Part shown: one piece after another, positions 26,368-35,044 of the stretch
How positions within the stretch are numbered: the stretch's first letter is position 1
Layout: every line of letters starts with the position of its first letter
Assembly (NCBI GenBank): GCA_947447985.1
Contig: CANFLX010000006.1
Span: 41,890 to 105,889 of the forward strand
Source of the DNA: Comamonadaceae bacterium
GTDB lineage: Bacteria > Pseudomonadota > Gammaproteobacteria > Burkholderiales > Burkholderiaceae_C
Direction of reading: 5' to 3'
DNA length: 64,000 nucleotides
Notes under the pieces: model-generated
Database searches by the model: none
Seen by the model: only the letters and a program-made list of their open reading frames with translations
What the model was told of the DNA's origin: nothing
Program-made: the position numbers and the translations under genes

Positions 26368-27645
26368 ATGGGTGAAAATCGGCCCACCATGAAATCTGCC
26401 GAATCCGATCTCCCGCAAGCCGCCAGCCAAGCCCCCCAACTCTTGCGCCCCCGTGGCTCCAACCACGTGGGCATGCGCCAGTTCAATGAGCGGGTGGTGT
26501 TGCAGGCGGTGCGTCTGCATGGCAGTGTGCCCAAGGCAGAGCTGGCGCGCCTGACGGGCCTGAGTGCCCAAACCATCGGCCTGATCACCACCCGCCTCGA
26601 GGACGACGGTTTGCTGCTGCGCCAAGCGCGGGTACGCGGGCGCATTGGCCAGCCTTCGGTGCCACTGGCGCTCAATCCTGATGGCGCCTTTGCGCTGGGT
26701 ATCAAGCTCGGTCGGCGCAGCACCGACTGCCTGCTGGTGGACTTCACGGGCCAGGTGCGCCAACGCCAAACCGTGAATTACGACTTCCCCGATGCGGCCA
26801 CTTTGCTGCCCACCATCGCCGGGCAAATACAGGCCATAGAGCGTGGCATGGAAGGGCTGGCGCCCCGGCTGGTGGGTGTGGGCGTGGCCGCCCCGTTTAA
26901 CCTGGGAGGCTGGCACAAGATGCTGGGCTTGCCCCAGGCCAGCTCCGACCGCTGGAACCAGATTGACCTGGCCGCCGAAGTGCAGGCCATGACCCCCACA
27001 CCGGTGAGCTTTGCCAAAGACACCCAGGCTGCCTGCGTGGCCGAATTGGTGGCCGGGCGTGGGCGCGACTTGAAAAGCTTTTTGTACTTGTTTGTGGACA
27101 CCTTTGTTGGGGGTGGCGTGGTCATCAACTCCCACCTCCATGGTGGCGTGCATGGCAACTCCGGTGCGGTGGCGTCGCTGCCCTTGCATTTGGCCGCATC
27201 CCAAGCAGGAGGTCAGGGTGGGCAGTCGCCCGAACAATTGATTGGGCAAGCGTCTTTGTGGGAGCTGGAGCAGCGTTTTCTTGCTGCCGGTTTGGCGCCA
27301 GACGCCGCCTACGACGACCGCGCCACTGCGGCACCCTTTGCAACGCACACCGCGCAGTGGATTGCCAATGCGGCACGGGCGCTGGCCCATTGCGCCGTGG
27401 GCGGTACGGCCTTTATGGACCTGGACGCGGTGGTGATTGACGGCTCTTTTTCGCGCACCATGCTCACGCAACTCTTGGCGCAAACCACCCAGGCGCTGGA
27501 CGACTACAACTGGGAGGGCCTGTGGCGTCCGCAGTTGCTGGCGGGAGACATTGGTTCTGATGCGCGCGCCCTGGGCGGGGCCTTGTTGCCCCTGCACGAA
27601 AACTTTGCCCCGGACCGGGACTTGTTTCTTAAGGCGATGGCGTAG
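26368..27645 (+). CDS. ROK-family transcriptional regulator lacking the zinc motif
   Basis: A 425-residue protein, or 418 if started at the ATG at 26389. An N-terminal winged helix (about residues 42-80, PKAELARLTGLSAQTIGLI) is followed by a ROK actin-like fold, with VGVGVAAPF and a FVDTFVGGGVVINS strand. The usual ROK zinc motif CxCGxxGC after the ExGH region is absent. The corresponding part reads GNSGAVASLPLHLAAS. The protein is therefore a ROK repressor with a degenerate or novel ligand site. No sugar catabolism gene is adjacent. It overlaps the convergent histidine kinase gene by 17 bases. Confidence 0.82.
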   Translation: MGENRPTMKSAESDLPQAASQAPQLLRPRGSNHVGMRQFNERVVLQAVRLHGSVPKAELARLTGLSAQTIGLITTRLEDDGLLLRQARVRGRIGQPSVPLALNPDGAFALGIKLGRRSTDCLLVDFTGQVRQRQTVNYDFPDAATLLPTIAGQIQAIERGMEGLAPRLVGVGVAAPFNLGGWHKMLGLPQASSDRWNQIDLAAEVQAMTPTPVSFAKDTQAACVAELVAGRGRDLKSFLYLFVDTFVGGGVVINSHLHGGVHGNSGAVASLPLHLAASQAGGQGGQSPEQLIGQASLWELEQRFLAAGLAPDAAYDDRATAAPFATHTAQWIANAARALAHCAVGGTAFMDLDAVVIDGSFSRTMLTQLLAQTTQALDDYNWEGLWRPQLLAGDIGSDARALGGALLPLHENFAPDRDLFLKAMA

Positions 27646-28903
27646 CCGCCTTGCCCAGGGGCAAGCGCAGGGTAAAGCAGGCACCGCCACCTTCGCGGTT
27701 GCTGCAACGGGCCGTGCCGCCGTGGCGCAGTGCGATGGACTGCACCAGTGCCAGTCCCAAGCCGACCCCGCCGTCTTGTTCTGACGCGCCGGGCAGCCGG
27801 TAAAAGGGCTCAAAAATGCGGGACTGCAAGGCCTCGGGAACACCCGGGCCCTGGTCTTTGACATCAATCACCGCAAAGCCTTCGGTCTGGTACAGCGCGA
27901 GTTCGGCGTGTGTGGCGGCGTGGCGGCCGGCGTTTTCCAGCAAATTGCGCAAGGCGCGGCGCAGCAGTTTGGCAATGCCTGGCACCAGCAACACAGAGGC
28001 CTGGGTGTCCAAGGTCGCCCCGGTGCGCGCGCACTCTTCGGCGGCCAGGCCCACCAGGTCGACGGACTCGACCGTGCCCAAATCGGCCTCTTGTGCGTCT
28101 AAGCGGCTGGCCAGCAAAATTTCGGAGATCAGTTGGTCCAGCTCGCCCAGGTTGCGTTCAATCTCGGGCTTGCGCTGCGCCAGCGCTTCGGGCGAGCCTT
28201 GGCCCATCAGTTCCAAACCCATGCGGATGCGCGTCAATGGTGAGCGCAACTCGTGCGAGGCGTTGGCCAAGAGAGATTTTTGCGATGCCAAGAGCGCATC
28301 GCGCGCCTTGACCAAGGCTTCGATTTGGCCAGCAGCCCGGTTAAAGCTGTGCGATAAAAATGCCACCTCATCCGCACCCGCCTCAGAGACCCGCACGCTG
28401 AGCTCACCATCACCCCAGCGCTGCACGCCGCTTTGCAGCGCTTCGAGCCTGCGGGTGAGTCGGCGAACGATGGGGTAGGTGGCCAAAGCCACGGCCAGGG
28501 CCACCAGTGCCAGTGTCCAGAAAAATCCAAACGCGGCAATCCAGGGCCGGTGCGGCGGCCGGGGCAGGTGCAAGTGCATGGTTTGGCCATCTTGCATTTG
28601 CACGACAAACTCGGGGCCGCGACCGAAATGGCCTACGGGGTCCTCACCCGCCTCGGAGGCAGCGTGCGATGCAGCCTCTGCATCATGGCCTTGGCGTTCC
28701 TGGGCCTCGTTCCCCAGAGGCTCGCCCGGGCGCATCATGTGGGCACTGCCGTTGCCAATCACCTCGCCCTGTGTGTTGCGCACCACCACTTCGCGCAGCG
28801 GCGGCTCGGCCGCCATGCGCCACACCACGCCGACTATGAAGGTGAGCACAGCGACGGCCAGCACCACCGCCAGCCAAATGCGCACATAGAGCTTTTGCAA
28901 CAT
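27629..28903 (-). CDS. CpxA-like sensor histidine kinase
   Basis: A 424-residue inner-membrane kinase. Transmembrane helices lie at about 8-30 and 122-143, flanking a periplasmic loop of about 90 residues that is rich in His, Glu and Gly. A HAMP domain follows (146-200), then the HisKA domain with phospho-acceptor H217 in ANASHELRSPLTR. The ATPase domain has an N box (RNLLENAG), DQGPGVP and GVGLGLALVQ. The response regulator gene is 21 bases upstream on the same strand. The signal sensed is not evident; a CpxA/RstB-like envelope sensor is the best guess. Confidence 0.92.
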   Translation of the reverse strand: MLQKLYVRIWLAVVLAVAVLTFIVGVVWRMAAEPPLREVVVRNTQGEVIGNGSAHMMRPGEPLGNEAQERQGHDAEAASHAASEAGEDPVGHFGRGPEFVVQMQDGQTMHLHLPRPPHRPWIAAFGFFWTLALVALAVALATYPIVRRLTRRLEALQSGVQRWGDGELSVRVSEAGADEVAFLSHSFNRAAGQIEALVKARDALLASQKSLLANASHELRSPLTRIRMGLELMGQGSPEALAQRKPEIERNLGELDQLISEILLASRLDAQEADLGTVESVDLVGLAAEECARTGATLDTQASVLLVPGIAKLLRRALRNLLENAGRHAATHAELALYQTEGFAVIDVKDQGPGVPEALQSRIFEPFYRLPGASEQDGGVGLGLALVQSIALRHGGTARCSNREGGGACFTLRLPLGKAATPSP

Positions 28904-28924
28904 GCTCAGGGCCCCGGCAGCAGC

Positions 28925-29650
28925 TTAGTCTTGCTGGCGCGCAAACACGTAGCCAACGCCGCGCACTGTCAAGATCCGCTTGGGCGTCTTGGCGTCGTGT
29001 TCAATGGCCGCGCGGATGCGGCCCATGTGCACATCAATCGAGCGGTCAAAGGCATCGAGCTCGCGGCCCCGCACGGCTTCCATGATCTGGTCGCGTGTCA
29101 GCACCCGACCGGCGCGCTCTGCCAGCGTGACCAGCAAGTCAAACTGGTACGAGGTCAGCTCACAAGGCTTGCCCGCCACTGTCACGGTGCGGGCGTCGCG
29201 GTCAATCTCTAAGGATCCAAAATGCAATACCGCGTGACCATCGGTCGCACTTTCTGTCTCGGTTTTACGGCGCAGCACGGCGCGTATACGCGCCAGCAAT
29301 TCCCGCGGCTCAAAGGGCTTGGGCAGGTAATCATCGGCACCGATTTCCAGGCCCACGATGCGGTCCATGGGGTCGCCCTTGGCGGTCAGCATGAGCACCG
29401 GCGTTTGCCCCAGAGCGCCTGCCAGGCTGCGGATGCGCCGGCACACTTCCAAACCGTCGATATCGGGCAGCATCAAGTCAAGAATGACCAAGTCCACCGC
29501 GGGTGCACCCAGCGGCGGTTGGCGCAAGCGGTTCAAGCCCGACACGCCGTCGCCCACCCGCTCGATGCTGAAGTCATTGAGCTGCAAATACTCCGCCACC
29601 ATGGCGGCCAAGCGGGCGTCGTCCTCGATCATCAACAGGTGTTTGGTCAT
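28925..29650 (-). CDS. OmpR-family response regulator (CpxR/RstA-like)
   Basis: A 241-residue protein with a receiver domain (phospho-acceptor D58 in VILDLMLPDIDG, acidic pair E9-D10-D11, switch Thr in LTAKGD, Lys in YLPKPF) and a C-terminal winged helix (about 140-238, with RAGRVLTRDQIMEAVRG and DRSIDVHMGRIR). It pairs with the downstream kinase. A perfect GTAAA-N5-GTAAA repeat at 29706-29720, the CpxR consensus in other Proteobacteria, lies 56-70 bases upstream of its start. This supports a CpxR-like, probably autoregulated, identity. Confidence 0.93.
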   Translation of the reverse strand: MTKHLLMIEDDARLAAMVAEYLQLNDFSIERVGDGVSGLNRLRQPPLGAPAVDLVILDLMLPDIDGLEVCRRIRSLAGALGQTPVLMLTAKGDPMDRIVGLEIGADDYLPKPFEPRELLARIRAVLRRKTETESATDGHAVLHFGSLEIDRDARTVTVAGKPCELTSYQFDLLVTLAERAGRVLTRDQIMEAVRGRELDAFDRSIDVHMGRIRAAIEHDAKTPKRILTVRGVGYVFARQQD

Positions 29651-29705
29651 GGCTTCAGTCTAGTGGTGCGCGTCGCTTGCGAGGTGCCGCGCACCTAAAG
29701 CATGG

Positions 29706-29720
29706 GTAAAGTTGCGTAAA
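29706..29720. promoter_or_regulatory. CpxR-type box upstream of the two-component operon
   Basis: GTAAA at 29706-29710 and GTAAA at 29716-29720 with a five-base spacer fit the CpxR tandem consensus exactly. It lies in the 95-base gap between AmpG and the response regulator, upstream of the latter. Autoregulation is inferred. Confidence 0.6.
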
Positions 29721-29745
29721 CACGGCGTGTGCCAGCGCACCGAGC

Positions 29746-31116
29746 TCAAGGTGGGGGCGGGGCCTTGTGCAGCCGTGTTGCCAGGGCTACCAACACCAGC
29801 ACCGGCAGACCCAGCAAGGCGGTGGCGGTAAAGAAGTTCGCATAGCCAAACGCGTCCACGTACTTGCCCGAAAACCCGGCCACAAACTTGGGCAGCAAGA
29901 GCATCATGGAACTCAGCAAAGCGTACTGCGTGGCCGAATACTGCACATTGGTCAGCGACGACAAATAGGCAATAAAGGCGGCCGAGGCAATCCCAGAGGC
30001 GAGGTTGTCGGCCGAGACCACAAACACCAGCGCGCTGACGTCGTGCCCCAAGGTGCTGAGCCAGGCAAACAGCAGATTGCTCGCAGCGCTCAGTACGGCT
30101 CCCAGCATCATGACCCGCATCACCCCCAGGCGCAGTGAGAGCAGGCCGCCGACAAAGGCCCCCAGCAGCGTCATGAAAACACCAAACACTTTGGTGACCG
30201 CAGCCACTTCGTCTTTGCTAAAGCCCATGTCCACATAAAACGGGTTGGCCATGATGCCCATCACCACATCGCTGATGCGGTAGGTGGCAATCAAGGCCAG
30301 TATCAAGGCAGCGTGCCAGCCGTAGCGCCCCAAAAAGTCGGCAAACGGTGCCACGATGGCGCCGCGCAACCATTCACGGGCATTCTTTGCCGGGGGCACT
30401 GGCGCAGCCACCGGCTCCGTGGAGAACAGCACCGTCAACACCCCGGGCAGCATGCTCAGCGCCATCACCAGGTAGGCGGTCTGCCACGGTCCATGTTGGT
30501 AGGCCGTTGCCACGCCTTGCACAGCAGACGGCACCTCAGCGCGTGCGGCAATCCACAGGGCACCGGCACCGGCCCAGATCATGGCCAGGCGGTAGCCGGT
30601 CTGGTAGGTAGCCGACAGTGCCGCTTGGTGGCCGCTGTCGGCCGATTCAATGCGAAATGCATCGAGGGCAATGTCTTGCGTGGCGGAGCCCACGGCCACG
30701 GCAATCGCGCACCACACCATGGGCGCCAGGGCCTGCTGCGGATCGGTCAGGGCCATGCACACCAAAGCGCCCATGATGAGCGCTTGCGACGCCAGCAACC
30801 AGCTACGGCGCCGTCCCAGGGCTTGGGTGAGCAAGGGAATCGGCATGCGGTCTACCAGCGGCGACCACACCCATTTGAAGCCATAGGCCAGCCCGACCCA
30901 GCTCAAAAACCCGATGGTGGTGCGGTCAATGCCCGCCTCGCGCAGCCAAAAGCCCAAGGTGCCAAATACCAGCAGCAGCGGCAGGCCCGCTGAAAAGCCC
31001 AAAGACAGCATGCGCAGCGACGCAGGCTCGCCATAGACTTTGATCGCCTGCCACCAGCCGTTTTTTTCAGGCTTGACGTCAGCGTTTGCGTTGGTAGGGG
31101 GTGTAGCGGCGGCCAT
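29746..31116 (-). CDS. ampG: AmpG-family muropeptide permease
   Basis: A 456-residue inner-membrane MFS carrier with about 12-14 helices. The N-terminal LGFSAGLPLLLVFGTLGFWLREAGIDRTTIGF and YGFKWVWSPLVDR are typical of AmpG, which imports GlcNAc-anhydroMurNAc muropeptides for peptidoglycan recycling and can influence beta-lactamase induction. No ampR or ampC is in the window. The two-component operon lies downstream on the same strand, and the M48 protease gene is divergent. Confidence 0.9.
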   Translation of the reverse strand: MAAATPPTNANADVKPEKNGWWQAIKVYGEPASLRMLSLGFSAGLPLLLVFGTLGFWLREAGIDRTTIGFLSWVGLAYGFKWVWSPLVDRMPIPLLTQALGRRRSWLLASQALIMGALVCMALTDPQQALAPMVWCAIAVAVGSATQDIALDAFRIESADSGHQAALSATYQTGYRLAMIWAGAGALWIAARAEVPSAVQGVATAYQHGPWQTAYLVMALSMLPGVLTVLFSTEPVAAPVPPAKNAREWLRGAIVAPFADFLGRYGWHAALILALIATYRISDVVMGIMANPFYVDMGFSKDEVAAVTKVFGVFMTLLGAFVGGLLSLRLGVMRVMMLGAVLSAASNLLFAWLSTLGHDVSALVFVVSADNLASGIASAAFIAYLSSLTNVQYSATQYALLSSMMLLLPKFVAGFSGKYVDAFGYANFFTATALLGLPVLVLVALATRLHKAPPPP

Positions 31117-31171
31117 CGGGGAATAATAGCTGCAGGCCTGCGGGCTGTTTGGACGTTTGTGAGGTGTGCTG

Positions 31172-31999
31172 ATGGCAATGGTTTTATTCAGGCGCTATGC
31201 GCTGGCGGCGTTAATAGGTGCAATGGCTTGTGCTGCGGCCTGGGCGCGCGAAGGCGTGGACGTCGGCGAGCGCTCGGTGTTTGTGGGTGCGGTCAGTGCC
31301 GAATCGGTGGAGCAGCAAGCACAGGTGCAATACCGGCAAACCCTCAAGGCTGCCGCCGACCAGCAAGCGCTGGGCCCGTCCGACAACGCCCAGGTACGGC
31401 GCTTACGCGCCATTGCAAAAAAAATCATTCCGTTTACCGAAGAATGGAACCTGCGTGCAAAACAGTGGCAGTGGGAAGTCAACCTGATCGGCTCCAACCA
31501 GATCAACGCCTTTTGCATGCCGGGCGGCAAGATCGTTTTTTACACCGGCATTCTGAAAACCTTGCAGCTCAGCGACGACGAGGTTGCCATCGTGATGGGC
31601 CATGAGATCGCCCACGCCTTGCGCGAGCATGCCCGCGAACAAATGGGCAAAAGCACCGCGACGGCGGTGGGTGCACGCATCGGCGGCGCCTTGCTGTCGG
31701 GCTGGCTGGGCATCGACCCGCGCATTACCGACAGCGTGGCGCGGGCGGGCGCCAACTTGCTCACACTTCAATTCGGCCGCGAAGACGAGACCGAAGCCGA
31801 TCTGGTGGGCATGGAGTTGGCCGCCCGCGCAGGTTTTGACCCCCGTGCCGGAATCAGTCTGTGGCAAAAAATGGGGGCGGCCAACAAAAATGCGCCGCCG
31901 CAATGGCTGTCCACCCATCCCTCCGACTCCAACCGCATTGCCGTGATGGAGGCCAATTTGCCCAAGGTCATGCCTTTGTATGAGCGAGCGCTTCGGTGA
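31172..31999 (+). CDS. M48-family metallopeptidase, exported
   Basis: A 275-residue protein. The start is placed at 31172 because a GAGGTG site lies five bases upstream; ATG at 31178 is an alternative. A signal peptide covers about residues 1-26. HEIAH at 144-148 is the zinc-binding HExxH, and E208 in ETEAD is the third ligand. INAFCMPGGKIVFYTGIL is a family hallmark. It resembles periplasmic BepA/LoiP-like proteases that act in outer-membrane quality control, although the C-terminal TPR domain of BepA is missing. It is divergent from ampG across 55 bases. Confidence 0.9.
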   Translation: MAMVLFRRYALAALIGAMACAAAWAREGVDVGERSVFVGAVSAESVEQQAQVQYRQTLKAAADQQALGPSDNAQVRRLRAIAKKIIPFTEEWNLRAKQWQWEVNLIGSNQINAFCMPGGKIVFYTGILKTLQLSDDEVAIVMGHEIAHALREHAREQMGKSTATAVGARIGGALLSGWLGIDPRITDSVARAGANLLTLQFGREDETEADLVGMELAARAGFDPRAGISLWQKMGAANKNAPPQWLSTHPSDSNRIAVMEANLPKVMPLYERALR

Positions 32000-32092
32000 G
32001 CGCACAGGCGCCATTCCATACACTCCTGTATTGAATGGCGATACACTGCGGCGATGCCATTGAGGTGGCTCCTACTGCACGAAAGTCTGCCG

Positions 32093-33019
32093 ATGTCCGA
32101 AGCCATTGCCTTGCCCAACGTATCCCGCGTGCTGCGCACTCCTGAGGAGTGCTTTGCGAATCTGCCCGACTTTCCTTATGCGCCGCACTACACCGAGGTC
32201 GGCGGTCTGCGCATCGCACACATTGACGAGGGCCCGCGTGACGGCCCGCTCGTGCTCTTGATGCATGGCGAGCCCACCTGGTCCTACCTGTACCGCAAGA
32301 TGATTCCGGTGCTCGTAGCCCAGGGCTTGCGCGTGATTGCACCCGACCTCGTGGGCTTTGGCCGCTCCGACAAACCGGCACGTGCCCGCGACTATTCCTA
32401 CCTCCACCATGTGCAGTGGATGAAAGCCTGGGTGCAGGCCAACGACTTTCAGCACATGAGCTTTTTCGGCCAGGACTGGGGCTCGCTGGTGGGTCTGCGC
32501 GTGGTGGCCGAAATGCCCGAGCGCTTCGACCGTGTGGCGCTGGGCAATGGTGCACTGCCCACCGGCACCATGGAGGTGCCCGCTGCGTTCAAGATTTGGC
32601 GCGCCTTTTCGCGCTACAGCCCGTGGTTTCCCATCGGGCGCATCGTGAAAGCTGGTTGCGCCCAAGGCCTCACGCCCCATGAAGTCGCGGCCTATGACGC
32701 GCCTTTCCCCAGCCGCGCCTACCGGGTGGCGGCCCGGGTGTTTCCGGGCTTTGTGCCCACCACACCGCAAGACCCCGAGCGCGCACGCAATGAAGCGGCC
32801 TGGGAGGTGTTCAAGCGCTGGGACAAACCCTTTATCACCCTGTTCAGCACCCGCGACCCGGTAACCCGGGGTGGCGAAGTCATGTGGCAGCAGCAAGTGC
32901 CCGGTGCAAAAGGCCAAGCGCACACCAAAATTCGCGGCGCGGGCCATTTTTTGCAAGAGGACAAAGGCGCCGAACTGGCTGAGCACCTCGCGGCCTTTGT
33001 TCGCAGCGGCCTGAAATAA
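32093..33019 (+). CDS. Haloalkane dehalogenase (subfamily I-like)
   Basis: A 308-residue alpha/beta hydrolase. The N-terminal HGEPTWSYLYRKMIP is the dehalogenase oxyanion-hole region. The nucleophile is D128 followed by the halide-binding W129 (GQDWGS), the candidate acid is D255 (STRDPVT), and the base is H285 (GAGHFLQE). A second halide-binding Trp in the cap could be W169 or W178. This Asp-His-Asp triad with HGEPTW fits subfamily I, which hydrolyses terminal haloalkanes. The start at 32093 is preferred, and 32054 is an in-frame alternative. The natural substrate may not be a haloalkane. Confidence 0.87.
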   Translation: MSEAIALPNVSRVLRTPEECFANLPDFPYAPHYTEVGGLRIAHIDEGPRDGPLVLLMHGEPTWSYLYRKMIPVLVAQGLRVIAPDLVGFGRSDKPARARDYSYLHHVQWMKAWVQANDFQHMSFFGQDWGSLVGLRVVAEMPERFDRVALGNGALPTGTMEVPAAFKIWRAFSRYSPWFPIGRIVKAGCAQGLTPHEVAAYDAPFPSRAYRVAARVFPGFVPTTPQDPERARNEAAWEVFKRWDKPFITLFSTRDPVTRGGEVMWQQQVPGAKGQAHTKIRGAGHFLQEDKGAELAEHLAAFVRSGLK

Positions 33020-33033
33020 GGCGCCTAATGGGG

Positions 33034-33059
33034 GGTGCCCCGCACTGGGGTGCGGCACC
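33034..33059 (+). terminator. Bulged hairpin between dehalogenase and methyltransferase genes
   Basis: GGTGCC, two unpaired C, GCAC, a short loop, then GTGC and GGCACC form a 10-bp stem with a two-base bulge. It begins 14 bases after the dehalogenase stop. No T-run follows, so it may be a weak terminator or an RNA stabiliser. Confidence 0.35.
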
Positions 33060-33071
33060 ACCAAAGGCCCC

Positions 33072-33845
33072 ATGCTCCCCCCGCCACCTTCAATCGCGCA
33101 ATCCCCCGGCTACCTCACCAAGCAAGAAAACATCGCCATCGCGGGTGTGGCGGAATTGGTGATTCGCTCCTTGCTGGACAAGCAACAGTTTCACGATCCG
33201 CTGGAAGCCGCACTGCGGCTGGGCATCTCATCGGCCACCTGGCCCTTGTTTGGCTTGCTCTGGCCCTCGGGCGCACGCTTGGCCGAGCGCATGGCCCGGC
33301 GCCCAGTGCGCGCGAGTGAGCGCATCTTGGAAATCGGCTGCGGCCTGGCGCTCTCCAGCCTGGTGGGTCACCGCCGCGGAGCGGATGTGACGGCCAGCGA
33401 CTGCCATCCCTTGGCGGGTGCCTTTTTGGCGGAAAACGTGCGCCTCAACGGCCTGCTGCCCCTCAAATACCGCCATGGCCAATGGGGCAGCCTTCCTGCG
33501 GCGTCGGAGTTCGACGGCCCTGCACCGGTGTCGGCGCTTGCTCTGGCCCTGCCCGCCGCCCCCGACCTTGCCATCGCTGGCCAGTTTGAGTTGATTATTG
33601 GCAGCGACATCCTCTACGAGCGCGACGAAGCCGGCACCTTGGCCGCCTTCATTGAAGGCCACGCTGCGCCGCAGGCCGAAGTGTGGGTGGTGGACCCCAA
33701 CCGGGGCAACCGCGCGCACTTCCACCGCCACATGGCGGCGCTGGGCTTTGCAATGCACGAAGAAAAACTAGACCGGCTGGCGCTCTTGGGCGTGGACGCG
33801 TACCACGGGCGCATGCTGACCTATACCCGCGTTCAGCGGCCCTGA
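33072..33845 (+). CDS. Class I methyltransferase, METTL21/lysine-methyltransferase-like
   Basis: A 257-residue protein. The ILEIGCGLALSSLVGHRRGADVTASD segment gives SAM motifs I and II. IIGSDILYERDEAGTL is the typical post-motif of the methyltransferase-16 (METTL21, calmodulin-lysine-like) group, which methylates protein lysines in eukaryotes. Bacterial members have unknown targets. The ATG at 33072 gives a Pro-rich but short N-terminus. The 3' end overlaps the convergent ABC permease gene by 13 bases. Confidence 0.8.
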   Translation: MLPPPPSIAQSPGYLTKQENIAIAGVAELVIRSLLDKQQFHDPLEAALRLGISSATWPLFGLLWPSGARLAERMARRPVRASERILEIGCGLALSSLVGHRRGADVTASDCHPLAGAFLAENVRLNGLLPLKYRHGQWGSLPAASEFDGPAPVSALALALPAAPDLAIAGQFELIIGSDILYERDEAGTLAAFIEGHAAPQAEVWVVDPNRGNRAHFHRHMAALGFAMHEEKLDRLALLGVDAYHGRMLTYTRVQRP

Positions 33846-35044
33846 AGCAAGTCCAGCACGCTCACCCGATAAGCACCCACGGTCGGCACGATGGCAGCGG
33901 CCAGCGAGACCAGGCAGGCCAGCGCAGGAACCCACAGCAGCTCCGTCGGCCAGGCCCAGGCGCCGATCAACAACGTGTTGTCCAGCTGCAGCATCCACCC
34001 GATCAGCAGCGCGAGCGCTTGCCCGCCTGCGATGCCGATCAGCGCTGACATGACACCCAACCAGAGCGCTTCGCCCAACAGCAGCGCGGCAATTTTTCTG
34101 GGCGGTGCGCCCAGCATGCGCAGCAGCGCCAGGTCTGCGCGGCGCTCGCGCACCGCATTCAAGAGGGCGATGAAGACACTGAGCCCCGCCGTCAACAAGA
34201 GCACACCGGCAAAGGCGCGCAAGACATCGGTGCCCAAGCCCAGCATGCTCAGCAGCCGGGTGATCTCGAGCGCAGGTGAGGCCGCCTGCAGGGCCGTGGT
34301 GGTGTTCACCCAGCGTGGAAAACTCATGGCTGCCAAAGGGGTCTGGTACTGCACCAACGCCAGGGTGACTTCACGTGCTTTTTCCTCGGCCGCGTGGTCT
34401 TCATCGTGATCGTCATGTACGGCATGGTGGTCTTCGTGCACCTTCCAGGTGGAGGCGGTGTCGGTCACGATGAGGCGGTCGATCACCGTGCCACTGGGCT
34501 GCAAGATGCCAACCACGGTGTAGGGGTCGGCCTCGTGCAGGTGGCCGCCCGCGCCCAGGCCATGGGAGCCCACGAAGGTATTGCCAACTTGCAAACCGAG
34601 CCTCTTAGCCACTGCGGCACCCAGCACCACTTCCATGGGTGCGCGCCACAGAGCGCCTTGCGACAGCGTGGCGCCATAGTGGCTCACGTAGGCCTGTGAC
34701 GAACCTACGATGCGAAAGCCTTGAAAACTGTCGCCCAAGCTCAGCGGTATGACCGAGGCCACCAAGGGGTTGGCCGCCAGCGCTTGCACCGCCGTGAGCG
34801 GCACATTGCCTGTCGGCACATCGATGTGAAAGACGCCGCACAAAATCAGCTGCATCGGGCTGCCCTTGGCGCCCACCACGGCGTCAATGCCTGCCAGGTC
34901 TTTGTCAAAGGCCTTGTCCAGCTGAAGGCTCAGAAGCAGCAAGAAGGTAATGGACGCCAGTCCCAGACTCAGCAACAGCACATTGAGTGCCGCCGCCAGC
35001 GGCCGGGACCACAGGTAGCGCCAGGACAGCGCCATGGTTTTCAC
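33833..35044 (-). CDS. FtsX-like ABC permease with a histidine-rich periplasmic loop
   Basis: A 403-residue permease of the MacB/FtsX type. One helix lies at about 15-38, a large extracytoplasmic domain follows, and three helices occupy the C-terminal 150 residues, with the family segment RRADLALLRMLGAPPRKIAAL. Residues 201-220 hold a His/Asp/Glu-rich stretch with six His (H203, H206, H207, H210, H213, H217), absent in ordinary MacB proteins and suggesting metal binding. It is coupled to the ATPase gene by a four-base overlap and to a Zur-like regulator. It resembles the Zur-linked permease/ATPase pair reported in Pseudomonas. The transported cargo is unknown. Confidence 0.85.
   Translation of the reverse strand: MKTMALSWRYLWSRPLAAALNVLLLSLGLASITFLLLLSLQLDKAFDKDLAGIDAVVGAKGSPMQLILCGVFHIDVPTGNVPLTAVQALAANPLVASVIPLSLGDSFQGFRIVGSSQAYVSHYGATLSQGALWRAPMEVVLGAAVAKRLGLQVGNTFVGSHGLGAGGHLHEADPYTVVGILQPSGTVIDRLIVTDTASTWKVHEDHHAVHDDHDEDHAAEEKAREVTLALVQYQTPLAAMSFPRWVNTTTALQAASPALEITRLLSMLGLGTDVLRAFAGVLLLTAGLSVFIALLNAVRERRADLALLRMLGAPPRKIAALLLGEALWLGVMSALIGIAGGQALALLIGWMLQLDNTLLIGAWAWPTELLWVPALACLVSLAAAIVPTVGAYRVSVLDLLQGR

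Noticed and set aside
26464..26475. Other CACGTG-containing sequences as parS
   Set aside because: Sites such as the one in the ROK gene keep only the central six bases and lack the GTTTC/GAAAC flanks.
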